This document shows, piece by piece, positions 27,772 through 37,448 of a stretch of DNA of 64,000 nucleotides. The notes beneath the pieces were generated by a model. That model saw only the letters and a program-made list of their open reading frames with translations. It had not been told where the DNA came from and did not search any database. The DNA lies in assembly GCA_021613335.1 (NCBI GenBank), contig JAJTWR010000099.1:57792-121791 (forward strand), given 5' to 3'. The position numbers and the translations under genes are program-made. Position 1 is the stretch's first letter, and every line of letters begins with the position of its first letter. The stretch is from Whitmania pigra. Taxonomy: Eukaryota > Annelida > Clitellata > Hirudinida > Haemopidae.

Positions 27772-28409
27772 CTAGCCTTCCTGATCGACCCCGACCACCA
27801 GATGGCAGGATAAAATGTTCGTCCGCGCAATGCTTAAATCCGCCGGCGGATTGAGCTGGCGCAAAAGCAGAGCATCCGGCGACCAACCAAGAAAGCTTTT
27901 CACCAAAACCGAATGATCCTTGCAACAAACCACAACGTCGCGCCTCTTCTTCAGCGGTTTGAACGGGTTGACATGCAACAGCCAACCCGCTTCGTAGCGC
28001 GGCTCCATACTGTCGCCCACCATATAAACCGCATATGCGTCGCGAACCCCAGAAAGATTGGCCGGGCGCTGCGTGTAACCGAGCGGCCCATCGGCCAAAA
28101 ACATTTGCTGATCCAACCGCCCCGGCCAGCGCCAAGAATAGGTATTAAATCCTGACGAGGGGACGCCGCCAACACCCGCACGCCCTTTGCCGAAGAATTA
28201 GCCGTCGATGGCGAATCGGATGACAGCGCCGTCAGCAAACCAGCTGGATCCAGGCCAAAGACCGGCGCCAGCCGAATCGCCAAATCAACCGTCAGCCGCC
28301 TCTCGCCTCGTTCCAGGCGGGCTATTTCCGATTGAGAGCGGCCAATGCGGTCGGCCAGCGCTTGCTGGGTCAACCCCACCGCCTCGCGAAACGATTTCAG
28401 TGTCGTCAT
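27772..28409 (-). pseudogene. Prophage repressor: XRE HTH plus S24-type C-terminal domain, split by one missing base
   Basis: From ATG 28409: helix-turn-helix LTQQALADRIGRSQSEIARLERGERR (residues 13-38 or so), then a linker. After GAGRGG the frame shifts near 28117-28119 (one G missing). It continues as LDQQMFLADGPLGYTQRP and the S24/LexA-like domain VYMVGDSMEPRYEAGWLLHV with MGDSM carrying the catalytic-type Ser and RRDVVV following; a Lys is in VLVKSFLGW. Predicted lysogenic repressor cleaved after DNA damage. It faces an operator array and divergent promoter at 28416-28490. If the shift is real, the C-terminal dimerisation domain is lost. Confidence 0.85.
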
Positions 28410-28415
28410 GCCCCT

Positions 28416-28490
28416 ATGCTAAAACACCATTATGACTAATGACAGCATAAAGTGCTGTTTTGACATTTAATGCTGTTTCAGCATAATAAT
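28416..28490. promoter_or_regulatory. Divergent prophage promoter with operator-like sites at 18-bp pitch
   Basis: Fifteen-base sites related to ATGCTGTTTCAGCAT begin at 28416 (inverted), 28434 (inverted, half-site), 28452 and 28470, exactly 18 bp apart. The site at 28470-28484 is a perfect dyad around TTT. A rightward promoter TTGACA (28460-28465) with ATAATA/TAATAA 17-18 bases on is covered by the last two sites. Site 28416 lies 7 bases before the repressor start codon. This is the layout of a lambda-like repressor switch. Seen directly as sequence; binding is inferred. Confidence 0.7.
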
Positions 28491-28523
28491 ATATTCCTGA
28501 TTCGTTCCATGAGGAGATACCCC

Positions 28524-28952
28524 ATGCCGCAAAACCCATTCCCCGTCGAGGCAAACGATCTGCTGTACGCAGAAAAAGCCGTCCGCGCCGCCATGGCAAC
28601 CTTACGCCGTTTGCCGCGTGGGCGAAACTCTCGTCCCGCTACTCATCTAACCGTGATCTGGCCGGAATTCGCCAACCTGACCCGTCACGACGATTCTCCT
28701 CCGCGCCATCGCCCCATCGCCCCAACGCCTCGCGAAATCGATTTTATGGATCAGGTGCTGGTTGCCCTCCTGCCCTTGTCAACCGATCAACGGCGCGTGC
28801 TGGCAGCTCGCGGTTGCGGCGCTTCTTTTCGGCGGTTGGCCGCGCATTTCGGCCTTTCCCACACCACCTTGCGCCGCCGCCATCGCCACGCCCTTGCCGC
28901 CCTGGTAACGCATCTGCGCCACCCCGATTTACCGGAAGGCATGGATTGGTGA
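28524..28952 (+). CDS. DUF6362-like phage protein
   Basis: 142 residues from ATG 28524 with GAGGAGA upstream. Middle segment RHRPIAPTPREIDFMDQVLV, then a helix-turn-helix-like end (VLAARGCGASFRRLAAHFGL followed by SHTTLRRRHRHAL) similar to sigma-70 region 4. It is the first gene of the rightward phage transcript, directly under the repressor-controlled promoter, and is followed by a terminator. It could be a DNA-binding late regulator. The family label is tentative; the DNA-binding idea rests on the HTH pattern. Confidence 0.6.
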   Translation: MPQNPFPVEANDLLYAEKAVRAAMATLRRLPRGRNSRPATHLTVIWPEFANLTRHDDSPPRHRPIAPTPREIDFMDQVLVALLPLSTDQRRVLAARGCGASFRRLAAHFGLSHTTLRRRHRHALAALVTHLRHPDLPEGMDW

Positions 28953-29013
28953 TTTTTTCGCTTGCCAGAAGTTCCGGTTTTGTTCTATAACAGGATCATC
29001 CTGAAGATGTTGC

Positions 29014-29043
29014 GCCCGGCGGTTCCCCGCCGGGCTTTTTTTT
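29014..29043 (+). terminator. Rho-independent terminator
   Basis: GCCCGGCGG (29014-29022), loop TTCC, CCGCCGGGC (29027-29035) form a perfect 9-bp GC stem followed by eight T. It lies between the first phage gene and the terminase genes, so late transcription would need readthrough, antitermination or its own promoter. Confidence 0.9.
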
Positions 29044-29065
29044 GCCCGCCGGCCGGAGAAACCCA

Positions 29066-29269
29066 ATGCCCGAGCCCGATAAAACCGCCGACCCACTGAC
29101 CTTTTTAATGCAGGTTCTGGCAAATGACGATGCCCCCTTCCCCGATCGCCTGGCCGCCGCCAAAGCCGCCGCCCCTTACCTGCATGCACGCCAGCCAGTG
29201 CAAAAACAGCCCCAAACGAACAAACAACCGCGTGTGACCATTCAAATCCAACTAACGCCGCCAGTTTGA
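29066..29269 (+). CDS. Small phage protein, terminase small-subunit-like
   Basis: 67 residues (MPEPDKTADPLTFLMQVLAN onwards). The core DPLTFLMQVL and FPDRLAAAKAAAPYLHAR resembles the short N-terminal helical motif found in small proteins encoded just before phage large terminases. It ends in a Gln/Lys/Pro linker and a beta strand. Start ATG 29066 follows GGCCGGAGAAAC. It lies 7 bases before terL. Role as small terminase is inferred from position and this motif. Confidence 0.6.
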   Translation: MPEPDKTADPLTFLMQVLANDDAPFPDRLAAAKAAAPYLHARQPVQKQPQTNKQPRVTIQIQLTPPV

Positions 29270-29276
29270 GGCGGCA

Positions 29277-30691
29277 ATGAACGATATCACCTTGTCTTAT
29301 CAACCGGCCGGGCCAGTGACCGCCGCTTTTCATGCCAGCAATGCCTTTGTACGCGGCTTGCGCGGTCCGATCGGCAGCGGCAAATCCACTGCTTGCACCA
29401 TCGAACTGTTCCGCCGAGCCTGGATGCAAACCCCTGGAACGCGCACTGGCTTGCGGCGCAGCCGCTGGGCGATCATTCGAAATACCCTGCCGCAGTTAAA
29501 AACCACCGCTCTTAAAACCTGGCTGCAATGGGTGCCAGTCGAACTTGGGCAACTGGTCCAGGGACCGCCGCCAATCCACAGCATCCGGATCGACGATGTC
29601 GATTGCGAGGTGCTGTTCCTTGCCCTGGATAAGCCAGAGGATGTGCGCAAATTGCTGTCGCTGGAACTGACCGGCGCCTGGGTCAACGAAGCGCGCGAAG
29701 TGCCCCGCGCTATCGTCGACGCTCTGACCGGGCGCGTTGGACGCTTTCCCGAACAAAACGATGGCGGACCAAGCTGGTCGGGAATCCTGCTCGATACCAA
29801 CCCGCCCGATACCGATCATTGGTGGTATCGACTGGCCGAAGAACAAACGCCAGAAGGATGGCAGTTCTTTGCCCAACCGCCCGGCGACGGAACCCAGGCG
29901 GAAAATCTGACCCATTTGCCGCTCGGATATTATCAACGCGCCAGTGCCGGCAAAAATGAGGATTGGGTACGCGTTTACGTTCGCGGAGAATATGGTTTCG
30001 TTCGCGATGGCAAGCCGGTTTATCCAGAATATCGCGACCACCTCCATTGCGCCGCCAACGCTTTGACGGTTTGGCCAGGCGCGCCGCTGTGCGTTGGGGT
30101 CGATTTCGGCCTGACCCCGGCTGCCGTGCTGTGTCAGCGAAGCTCACGCGGTCAATGGCGGTTCTGGCAGAGCTGGTCGCCGAGGATCTCGGCGCCGCCG
30201 CCTTCGGGCGATTGCTGGCGAGTGAAATCGCCCGGGTTGCTCCTGGAGCAAGTGGCCGTATCTGGTGCGATCCCGCCGGATATCAGCGCGGTCAAGGCGA
30301 TGGTGTCCGCTTGATCGATCATCTAGCCCGCCATGCCGGCCTGCCTGTCAGCCCAGCGCCAAGCAATGTTTTCGCCGTTCGGCGCGAAGCCGTCGCCGCC
30401 GCCTTGACCCGCCTGGTCGATGGCGAGCCAGGCTTGCTCCTGTCACCGACCGCTTCCGCCTTGCGTAAAGGATTTGCCGGCCATTATCGCTATCGCCGAA
30501 TCACGCTTGCCGGATTGGAAAACCGCTATCGCGATCAACCGGACAAAAATCGCTACAGCCACCCGCACGACGCCTTGCAATACGCCCTGCTCGGCGGCGG
30601 CGAGGCCGCGTCCTTGCGAGCAGACCCTCCCAGAATGCGCGCCGCGCGCCGGGCAATCACCGATTACGATATTTTAGGATATGACCGATGA
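29277..30691 (+). pseudogene. Phage terminase large subunit, split by one missing base
   Basis: From ATG 29277: the ATPase domain has Walker A in LRGPIGSGKSTACTIELF (residues 28-45) and a downstream GAWVNEAREVP with the Walker B-like acid. The nuclease domain starts with CVGVDFGLTPAAVLC (metal Asp). After RGQWR the frame is lost at about 30161 (one G missing). It resumes as VLAELVAEDLGAAAFGRLL and ends with YSHPHDALQYALLGGG, the C-terminal nuclease Asp region, to 30691. It packages phage DNA into the prohead. As written, the nuclease domain is truncated. Confidence 0.88.
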
Positions 30692-30915
30692 GCGGACTCC
30701 TCACGCCAAAATCTCCCAAAATCGCTCAACCCGATAACAGCGCGGCAAACCTCAAGCTTGCCGCCCAGACCGCCGCCCAAACCGCCGCCGCTGAAAAACG
30801 GCGCCGGATGGTGGAAACCGCCTTGCGCGGCAGCACAATTCTGACCGCTGGCGATGGCATCCCCGGCGATGGCTCGATTGCCCGGGTGCGCGGAAAAACT
30901 TTGCTTGGGCAGTGA
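30688..30915 (+). CDS. Small phage protein between terminase and portal, unknown function
   Basis: 75 residues starting at the ATGA overlap with terL (30688). An Ala/Gln/Lys-rich helix (LKLAAQTAAQTAAAEKRRRM) is followed by a Gly-rich end (GDGIPGDGSIARVRGKTLLG). Proteins of this size and composition often lie between terminase and portal in podovirus-like phages, but no function is known to me. It is probably translated with terL. Confidence 0.55.
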   Translation: MSGLLTPKSPKIAQPDNSAANLKLAAQTAAQTAAAEKRRRMVETALRGSTILTAGDGIPGDGSIARVRGKTLLGQ

Positions 30916-30935
30916 CTTTCCAGGAGTTCAGCATA

Positions 30936-32473
30936 ATGACCCTTCCCGACCAAAACGCGCTGGCGGCGTTGCTGCAGCGCTGCGAGCGTTTGATGGCCGA
31001 GCGCGGGCCATGGGAAAGCTTGTGGCAGGATGTCTGCGATTATTGCTTGCCGCGCCCAATGCGCAAGGCTGGTAAAGGACCGGTTCGAGCGCGCGGAGAT
31101 CTGGTCTTCGATGGAACGGTACAAGCCGCCTTGCGGGTTTTGGCCGCCTCGTTGCATGGCTTGCTGACCGCCCCGGGACAGCCCTGGTTCCATTTGACCT
31201 GCGGCGATGACGCGCTCGATAACGCCGACGGCGTGCGCTTTTGGCTGGATCGTGCCCGCGACGCTTTGATGGCTGTCTTTGCCGATCCAGCAGCGCAGTT
31301 CTATCCGCAAATCCATGCCCTCTATCTGGAACTGGCTGCTTTCGGCACCGCTATCTTGTCGGTTGAAGACGATGCTCAGGGGGTGCGCTTCATGACCAGG
31401 CCCCTGGCCGAATGCGCACTGGGCGAAAATGAAGCCGGGCGCGTCGATCTGGTGGTCCGGCGTTTTCGCTTGAGCGTCCGCCAGGCGCTGGCGCGCTTTG
31501 GCGCCGCCGCCGGGCCGCTGGTCCAGCGCGCCGCCGAAACCTCCGCCCGGCTGGACGAGGAAATCGAGCATCTGCATGTCGTCCTGCCCCGCGGGGAATT
31601 GGACTTCCAATTGCCAGGCGTGGATCTGCCCTATGTCAGCCTCTATATCGAACAAGGATCGCGCTGTCTTACCGGAAGCGCTGGCTATCACGAATTTCCC
31701 TTCATGACCGTGCGCTGGGAAAAGCTAGCCGGGGATACTTACGGTCACTCGCCGTCATCCTCGCCCTGCCGGATATCAAAACACTCAATGCCATTTTGCG
31801 CACCGTGCTGAAAGGAGCGCAAAAAGCCGTCGATCCGCCAGTACAAGTTCCCGATGACGGCGTGTCAGGACCAATCAACCTGTCGCCCGGCGCCGTCAAT
31901 CTGGTGCGCGCCGATTATGCCCGCCAGGGCGCCGGCATTCAGCCAATCGAATTGGGCGCGCGAGTCGATATCGGACTCGAACTGGTCGAACGCTACCGAA
32001 GCGCTATCCGCTCGGCTTTGATGAGCGACCATCTTCTCATGCAATCAACCGCCACCATGACCGCAACCGAAGTGCTGCAACGAACCGAGGAGCGCTTGCG
32101 CGTGCTTGGTCCCGTGCTTGGGCGGTTACAATCGGAATTGCTCGGGCCGCTGATCGGTCGGGTGTTCGCCATCTTGAAACGCCGCGGCCAGCTGCAGCCA
32201 ATCCCGCCTGTCCTCACCGGTCAGCGCTTGAATCTGCGCTATATCAGCCCCTTGACCCAGGCGCAAAGGCTGAACGAGGCCGAAGGGGTGGTGCGAACCC
32301 TCGATGTCGTGCGACCACTCGCCGAAACAGTGCCAGAAGTGATGGATGTACTCGATCTGGACGCCGTCCCCCGCGTGCTCGCCGATGTCTTCGCCGCTCC
32401 TCCCGCCCTGCTGCGTAGCCATGCCGCCGTCCTCGAACGCCGGGCCTTACGCACGCTTGGAGCCGCGCCATGA
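30936..32473 (+). pseudogene. Podovirus-type portal (head-to-tail connector), split by one missing base
   Basis: From ATG 30936 with CAGGAG upstream. N-terminal RCERLMAERGPWESLWQDVC and YCLPRP match head-to-tail connecting proteins (PF12236, T7-like portals), followed by FDGTVQAALRVLAASLHGLL. At 31751 one G is missing (TCGCC for TCGGCC), after which the other frame gives AVILALPDIKTLNAILR and continues to 32473 with LMQSTATMTATEVLQRTEER. The dodecameric ring forms the DNA entry vertex. The stop overlaps the next gene by 4 bases. Confidence 0.87.
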
Positions 32474-32796
32474 TCCGATCTAATTGGCTGAAACGCCGCT
32501 TTGGACGGACCAGCGGCCAGGAACAAAGCGATCCATGGCAGCTCCGCCAGGCCCGCGCCGCCGATTATACCGCGTGCTTTTCTACCCCAGCTGGACAGCG
32601 CGTGCTCGCCGATCTCGCCGAACGCTGCCATCTGCTGACCGGGCTTGCCGCCTTGCACGATGACGGCGTCATGGCCGCGCTGGAAATGGCCAGGCGCGAA
32701 GGCCGACGCGGCGTGGTGCTCGATATTCTCGATTTGCTGGGTTGGACCCCAACCCGTCTGACAGACCTTGACGATGAGAGGAATATTAATGAGTGA
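32470..32796 (+). CDS. Bbp19-like phage protein
   Basis: 108 residues, coupled to the portal gene by a 4-base overlap. The core DYTACFSTPAGQRVLADLAERC and the following HDDGVMAALEMARREGRRGV resemble the Bbp19 family of small proteins encoded after the portal in Bordetella BPP-1-like podoviruses. Function unknown. Its last codons overlap the scaffold gene start at 32789. Confidence 0.65.
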   Translation: MIRSNWLKRRFGRTSGQEQSDPWQLRQARAADYTACFSTPAGQRVLADLAERCHLLTGLAALHDDGVMAALEMARREGRRGVVLDILDLLGWTPTRLTDLDDERNINE

Positions 32797-33403
32797 CTTG
32801 CCAGAGCCTCCCCCAGCCCTTGCGCAGAATCTTCAGCAGAATCCTCAGCCGGAGACAGTTGCTTCCCTGGGATTGGCCCCGCCAGAAGGAGCAAACGTCG
32901 ATAGCGGTTTGCTGACGCTGTATGAACAGCAGGCCATTGCCGCCGGCCTCGATCGAAAACAAGCCGAAAGCCTGATGCAATGGTGGTTGGACCAGGATCG
33001 AAGCTATCAGCAACAAAACCAACAGCGCCAAGCCCAGGCCATCGCCAGCTTGCAACGCGATTGGGGCGGCCATTATCAACAACGCCTCGCCGAAGCCCAA
33101 CATGCCGTCCGCCAGTTCGGCGGCGAAGAGCTGGCAGCTTTTCTTGAGCAATCGGGGTTGGGCGACCATCCCGCCTTGATTAAGGCTTTTGCCGAAGCAG
33201 GCCGGCAAACCGGCGAGGATCGTATGGCCGGACGCGGTCAGAATGGATTCGCCCTCTCGCCCGCTCAGGCAAAGAGCGAAGTCAACCGCCTGTTCAGCGA
33301 CGACGCCTTTTTGACCGCCTATACCGACCCGCGCCATGTCGGACATGACGATGCCGTAGCCCGCATGGTGCGCTTGAACCAGCTGGCTGCCAGCGGACAC
33401 TAA
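32789..33403 (+). CDS. Putative phage scaffolding protein
   Basis: 204 residues from ATG 32789 (GAGAGGA upstream). Acidic and Pro-rich N-terminus, then a long Gln-rich helical middle (SYQQQNQQRQAQAIASLQRD) and a C-terminal helical part (SEVNRLFSDDAFLTAYTD). Composition and position directly before the capsid gene fit a head-assembly scaffold, which varies greatly in sequence. A role in prohead assembly is inferred from order. Confidence 0.65.
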   Translation: MSDLPEPPPALAQNLQQNPQPETVASLGLAPPEGANVDSGLLTLYEQQAIAAGLDRKQAESLMQWWLDQDRSYQQQNQQRQAQAIASLQRDWGGHYQQRLAEAQHAVRQFGGEELAAFLEQSGLGDHPALIKAFAEAGRQTGEDRMAGRGQNGFALSPAQAKSEVNRLFSDDAFLTAYTDPRHVGHDDAVARMVRLNQLAASGH

Positions 33404-33420
33404 ACCCCTCTTGCCAAACG

Positions 33421-33496
33421 CCCGCAAAGCGCGGGCGTCAGCGCGCACTCAACGGGCGCTCACGGCCGTCTGCCGGTGAATACGGCAGACGGCCGT
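33421..33496. repeat. Strong hairpins between scaffold and capsid genes
   Basis: A 14-bp perfect inverted repeat, ACGGCCGTCTGCCG (33462-33475) and its complement at 33483-33496 with a 7-base loop, is preceded by a smaller CCCGC/GCGGG dyad at 33421-33435. No T-run follows. It fits an RNA processing or partial termination point that sets the capsid-to-scaffold ratio. Confidence 0.65.
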
Positions 33497-33529
33497 TCGT
33501 TCGTTCCCCCTCTTGTGAAAGGTTGATCT

Positions 33530-34387
33530 ATGACAACCCCTATTGAAACCGGCTATGTCCAAACCTTCGGGCGTAATCTGACCATGCTGCTGCAACAGCG
33601 TGGATCGCGCCTGCGGAACGCCGTCACCGAGGAAACCGTTGCCGGCGAAATTGCCTATTTCGATCAAATCGGGCCTGTCGAAGCTTTGGAACGGACCGGA
33701 GAGTTCACCGATCTGGAACCAACCCAATCGCCGTTCCAGCGCCGCCGCGTTACCTTTGCCGAACGTTACCGCGCCGAATATGTCGGTGAAATGTCTAAAC
33801 TGCGCATGATCGCCGATCCAACCAGCGCCTATGCCGAAAACAGCCTGCAAGCCCTCAACCGAGCGATCGATCAGGTCATCGTCGATGCCGCTTTCGACAC
33901 CGCCTGGACTGGAAAAGATGGAACCATACCCGTCAAATTCCCCACCAGCCAGATCTTGTCTCACGCCGGCAGCGGTTTGACCGTCGCCAAACTCATCGAA
34001 GCGCGCGAAAAACTTGACGCCGCGGAAAATGACCCAACCGACCAGCGATCCATCGTCGTTTCCGCCCGCCAGATCAGCGATTTGCTGCGGACCACCGAAG
34101 TTACCTCAGCCGATTATTCAACCGTCAAAGCCCTGGTCGCTGGACAAATCGATACCTTTCTGGGTTTTCGCTTCCTACGCTACGAGGGCTTGCCGCTGAT
34201 TGGCGGCAATGCCCGCCGCACCTTCGCCCTGGTCAAAAGCGGTATCAAACTCGGCATCGCCCGTGACATCACCAGCTCCGCGGACTGGATCCCAGCTAAA
34301 CGGGCCTGGCTGCTCTATGCCGGAATCGCTCTCGGCGCTACCCGCATGCAGGAAAACAAGCTGATCGCTATCGATTGCCAGGAGTAA
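33530..34387 (+). CDS. Phage major capsid protein
   Basis: 285 residues, intact. Begins MTTPIETGYVQTFGRNLTML; central GEMSKLRMIADPTSAYAENS and VTSADYSTVKALVAGQIDTF; C-terminal FALVKSGIKLGIARDI and AWLLYAGIALGATRMQ. This pattern fits the HK97-fold capsid proteins of BPP-1-like podoviruses, and it follows a scaffold gene. A GTGAAAGG site precedes ATG 33530. Highest-expression structural gene by expectation, with hairpins upstream. Confidence 0.8.
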   Translation: MTTPIETGYVQTFGRNLTMLLQQRGSRLRNAVTEETVAGEIAYFDQIGPVEALERTGEFTDLEPTQSPFQRRRVTFAERYRAEYVGEMSKLRMIADPTSAYAENSLQALNRAIDQVIVDAAFDTAWTGKDGTIPVKFPTSQILSHAGSGLTVAKLIEAREKLDAAENDPTDQRSIVVSARQISDLLRTTEVTSADYSTVKALVAGQIDTFLGFRFLRYEGLPLIGGNARRTFALVKSGIKLGIARDITSSADWIPAKRAWLLYAGIALGATRMQENKLIAIDCQE

Positions 34388-34392
34388 CCGCC

Positions 34393-34803
34393 ATGACCGA
34401 ACGTTTTACCCCCTTCGCCAATTTTCGCTCCAGCCCGATGTCGCCGGTGCAAGCCGGCTATATCGGCGGAAAAGTCCGGGTGCTGTCCGGAGAGTATCAA
34501 GCCAGAGATCTACCCCCAGGCAATACCGTTACCCTCGGCTGGCTTCCCGAAGGGGGTATCGTGCTCGATGCCTTGCTGTGGCATGACGCACTGGGGATCG
34601 GAAGCTACATCGCCCTTGGCGACGATGAAATCGATCATCGCTATATCGCCGCCGTCAGTACTGGAAGCGCTGGTAAACAATCGCTCGATCAATCTCAAGG
34701 CTTTTTGTACCGAGCGCCCCAACGCCGCTGCATTCGACTAACGGTCAGCGGCGCCGCCATCCGCGGTACGGTCAAGCTTGCCCTGATCTATTCGTTGGAG
34801 TAA
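34393..34803 (+). CDS. Phage structural protein, probably head decoration or minor capsid
   Basis: 136 residues from ATG 34393, 5 bases after the capsid stop and with GGAG overlapping it. Mostly beta-prone (GYIGGKVRVLSGEYQ, GGIVLDALLWHDALGIGSY, IRGTVKLALIY). Its place between major capsid and tail-tube genes suggests a head-surface or head-completion protein. No family recognised with certainty. Confidence 0.55.
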   Translation: MTERFTPFANFRSSPMSPVQAGYIGGKVRVLSGEYQARDLPPGNTVTLGWLPEGGIVLDALLWHDALGIGSYIALGDDEIDHRYIAAVSTGSAGKQSLDQSQGFLYRAPQRRCIRLTVSGAAIRGTVKLALIYSLE

Positions 34804-34806
34804 ATC

Positions 34807-35367
34807 ATGCTTACCCCGACCGATCTGGCCAATGCCGCCTTAATCCCGCTCGGTGCCGAGCCTCTGGAAAGCCTCGACGATCCAGTCGAAACCGCCCGCC
34901 TCGTGCGGGCGGTGCTCTGCGGCGTTATCGATGCCGTTTTGCGCGATCATCCGTGGAACTGCGCCATCAGCCACGCCAATCTCGCACAGCTCGCCCCGGA
35001 AACCGCCTCCAGCCCCTTTACCTATGCCTATGCCCTGCCAGCAGACTGCCTGCGCGCATTGGATCTGGATGGCCACAAAAATCCCTTTGCCATCGAAGGA
35101 CGCCAGCTGGTCACAGATCTATCGCCCGTCCGGTTACGCTATGTCCGCCGCATCGGACCAGAAAATTTCGACAGCCTGCTAGCCGCCGCCGTGGCGGCAA
35201 AGCTTGCCGCAACCATCGCTTATCGCGTCACCGGTCTCAATCGGGCAGCGCAACAAGATGCCGTGCAGGAATATGAACGGCTGCTGGTCGTCGCGCGCGG
35301 ACGCAACGGTCAAGAAGGACCAGCGCGCGTTATCGATAGCAGCTCTTGGACCGAGATGCGTGGATAG
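34807..35367 (+). CDS. Tail tubular protein A-like (T7 gp11-like)
   Basis: 186 residues: MLTPTDLANAALIPLGAEPL, then VLRDHPWNCAISHANL, FTYAYALPADCLRALDLDG and LAATIAYRVTGLNRAAQ. This series (N-terminal helical hairpin, HPWNxA motif, ALPxDCLRxL strand) is typical of gp11-like tail tube/gatekeeper proteins of short-tailed phages. The protein closes the portal and links it to the nozzle. Intact. Confidence 0.78.
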   Translation: MLTPTDLANAALIPLGAEPLESLDDPVETARLVRAVLCGVIDAVLRDHPWNCAISHANLAQLAPETASSPFTYAYALPADCLRALDLDGHKNPFAIEGRQLVTDLSPVRLRYVRRIGPENFDSLLAAAVAAKLAATIAYRVTGLNRAAQQDAVQEYERLLVVARGRNGQEGPARVIDSSSWTEMRG

Positions 35368-35382
35368 CGCCTGGAGATCGTC

Positions 35383-37437
35383 ATGCCCCGTGCAACGCCA
35401 ATTGCTGACCAGTTTCGCCGGAGGTGAAATCTCGCCCTTGCTGGCAGGACGAACCGATCTGGCGCGCTATTTCATCTCCTGCGCCGTGCTGGAAAATTTT
35501 ATCGCCCTGCCCCAGGGGCCGGCGCTGCGCCGGCCTGGAACGATATTCGCCGGTCATAGCCGCGACGATCAAAAAGCCAAAGTTCGTCTCGTCCCCTTCA
35601 TCTTCGCAAGCAATGACGCTTATGTGTTGGAACTCACCGACCGCAGCTTGCGCGTTTGGCGCCAACGAGCGCAAGTCCAAGCCAACAACCAGCCCTATGA
35701 GTTGGCTACCCCGTGGTGTGAAGCAAACTTGGACGATCTCCAATGGGCGCAATCGGGCGATGTCCTCATCATCACCCATCCGCAGGTGCCACCCCAAAAA
35801 CTCGCCCGCCATCGCCACGATGTCTGGCAGGTGACGGCGCTCGAAACCCAGGACGGCCCCTATGCGCCAGCCCGAAACGAGACGATCGCCGTTACTCCCT
35901 CCGCTATCAGCGGTAGCGTAACCTTAACCGCGTCAAACGATCTGTTCCGAGCGTCCATGGTCGGCTTGCCCTTTCGACTGCAACGGCGGTGGTCAGAGAA
36001 CGACGCCGTTAAAACCGGCTGGCGATGGCTGCGTTTAACCGCCGTTGCCAATCCTCGAACCGCCAGCGCTGTCGTTCAAGGCGAGGATCTCAAAAATACC
36101 AACCCTACCGACCAATGGCGCGAACCGGCCTGGAATGCCGACCGAGGCTATCCGCGCGCAATTTGCTACCATGAACAAAGATTGTTCTTCGCCGGAACCC
36201 CAGCGCAACCGCAAACCCTGTGGGGAAGCCGCTCAGGAATGTATGAGGATTTCAGCGTTTCGGAGGATGTCGCAGACGACGATGCCTTGACCTATACCAT
36301 CGCCGCCAACCAGGTGAATGCCATTTTGTGGCTGCGTTCATCAACCACCCTGCTGGCCGGGACCAGCGCTGGCGAATGGGCAATTGCTGCCGCCAACCGC
36401 CAGCGAGGCTCTAACCCCGACCTCCGTCGCGGTACGCCAGCAATCCAACCACGGCTCGGCGCCGGTGTTGCCCGTGCAGATCGGAAAATCAGTGCTGTTC
36501 GTTCAGCGCGGCGGCGTCAAACTGCGCGAACTCGCTTATAGTTTTCAAGACGATGGCTATGCCGCCCCAGATTTGACCATCCAAGCCGAACATATATTGC
36601 GACCAGGAGGCGTTTGTGCGATGGCCTGGCAAGCCGCTCCTTATGCGGTTTTGTGGCTGTGCTTGAACCCCGATCCTGAAAACCGGGAAGGGGGAGGACA
36701 GCTGGTCGGGTTGACGTATGAAAAAGACCAGCAGGTCTATGGCTTCCATCGCCACCCCACCGGCCAGACCGGCGCATCAGCGAATCGCCACCAGGTGGAA
36801 TCGCTCTGCGTTATCCCAACCCCAGGCGGTAGCGACGATGATTTATGGCTGGTCGTGCGCCGGCCAACCATCGGCCGAGGCTTTCGGCGCTGTATCGAGA
36901 TTCTGCGCGGCGATGGCGAACGCATCGACGTCGATTGCGCCCTCGAAGCCCGGTTCTTTCCTGCCGTCGGAACTCTCGACGGCTTGGAGCATCTGGAAGG
37001 TCAACCAGTGCACATTACCGCCGATGGCGGCACAGAACCAGTGCAGATCGTCCGCAACGGCCGAGTGACGCTGGGCAAGCCAGCCGAGCGCATCGCGGTT
37101 GGCTTGCCCTATGTATCGCGGCTGGTCACCCCGAGACTCGAGGCCGGAGCGGTCGACGGCACCGCTCAAGGGCGCCGCAAATTGGTCAGCAAGCTGCGAG
37201 CGCGGTTCCAAAATACCAGAGGCGGTCAGTACGGAATGCCGGGAGGCAGGCTCGACCCACTGCCAACCCGCGATAGCGCGGGTCGCATTGGGCAAAGCTC
37301 CCAAACCCTTTACCGGCGATATTGAAATGCCAATGCCCGGCGGTTGGGATCGCGCAGGGCAGGTGGAAATCCGCCAAGAACAGCCCCAACCAATGACCTT
37401 GCTGGCGCTGATGCCGACCGTTTCGACTTCGGATTGA
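35383..37437 (+). pseudogene. Tail tubular/nozzle protein (T7 gp12-like), three single-base shifts
   Basis: GGAGA at 35372 and ATG 35383 begin MPRATPI. One extra base near 35404 then separates it from LTSFAGGEISPLLAGRTDLA in the next frame. This runs through RGYPRAICYHEQRLFFAGTP to GEWAIAAA, where an extra C near 36391-36394 moves the frame to SEALTPTSVAVRQQSNHGSA. The third frame runs to RLDPLPTRDSA, where an extra G in 37280-37282 leads to LGKAPKPFTGDIEMPMPGGW and QPMTLLALMPTV at 37437. All joins restore the normal gp12-like order. About 680 residues when reconstructed. It forms the short tail nozzle. Confidence 0.8.
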
Positions 37438-37448
37438 GGAAGCTTGCT

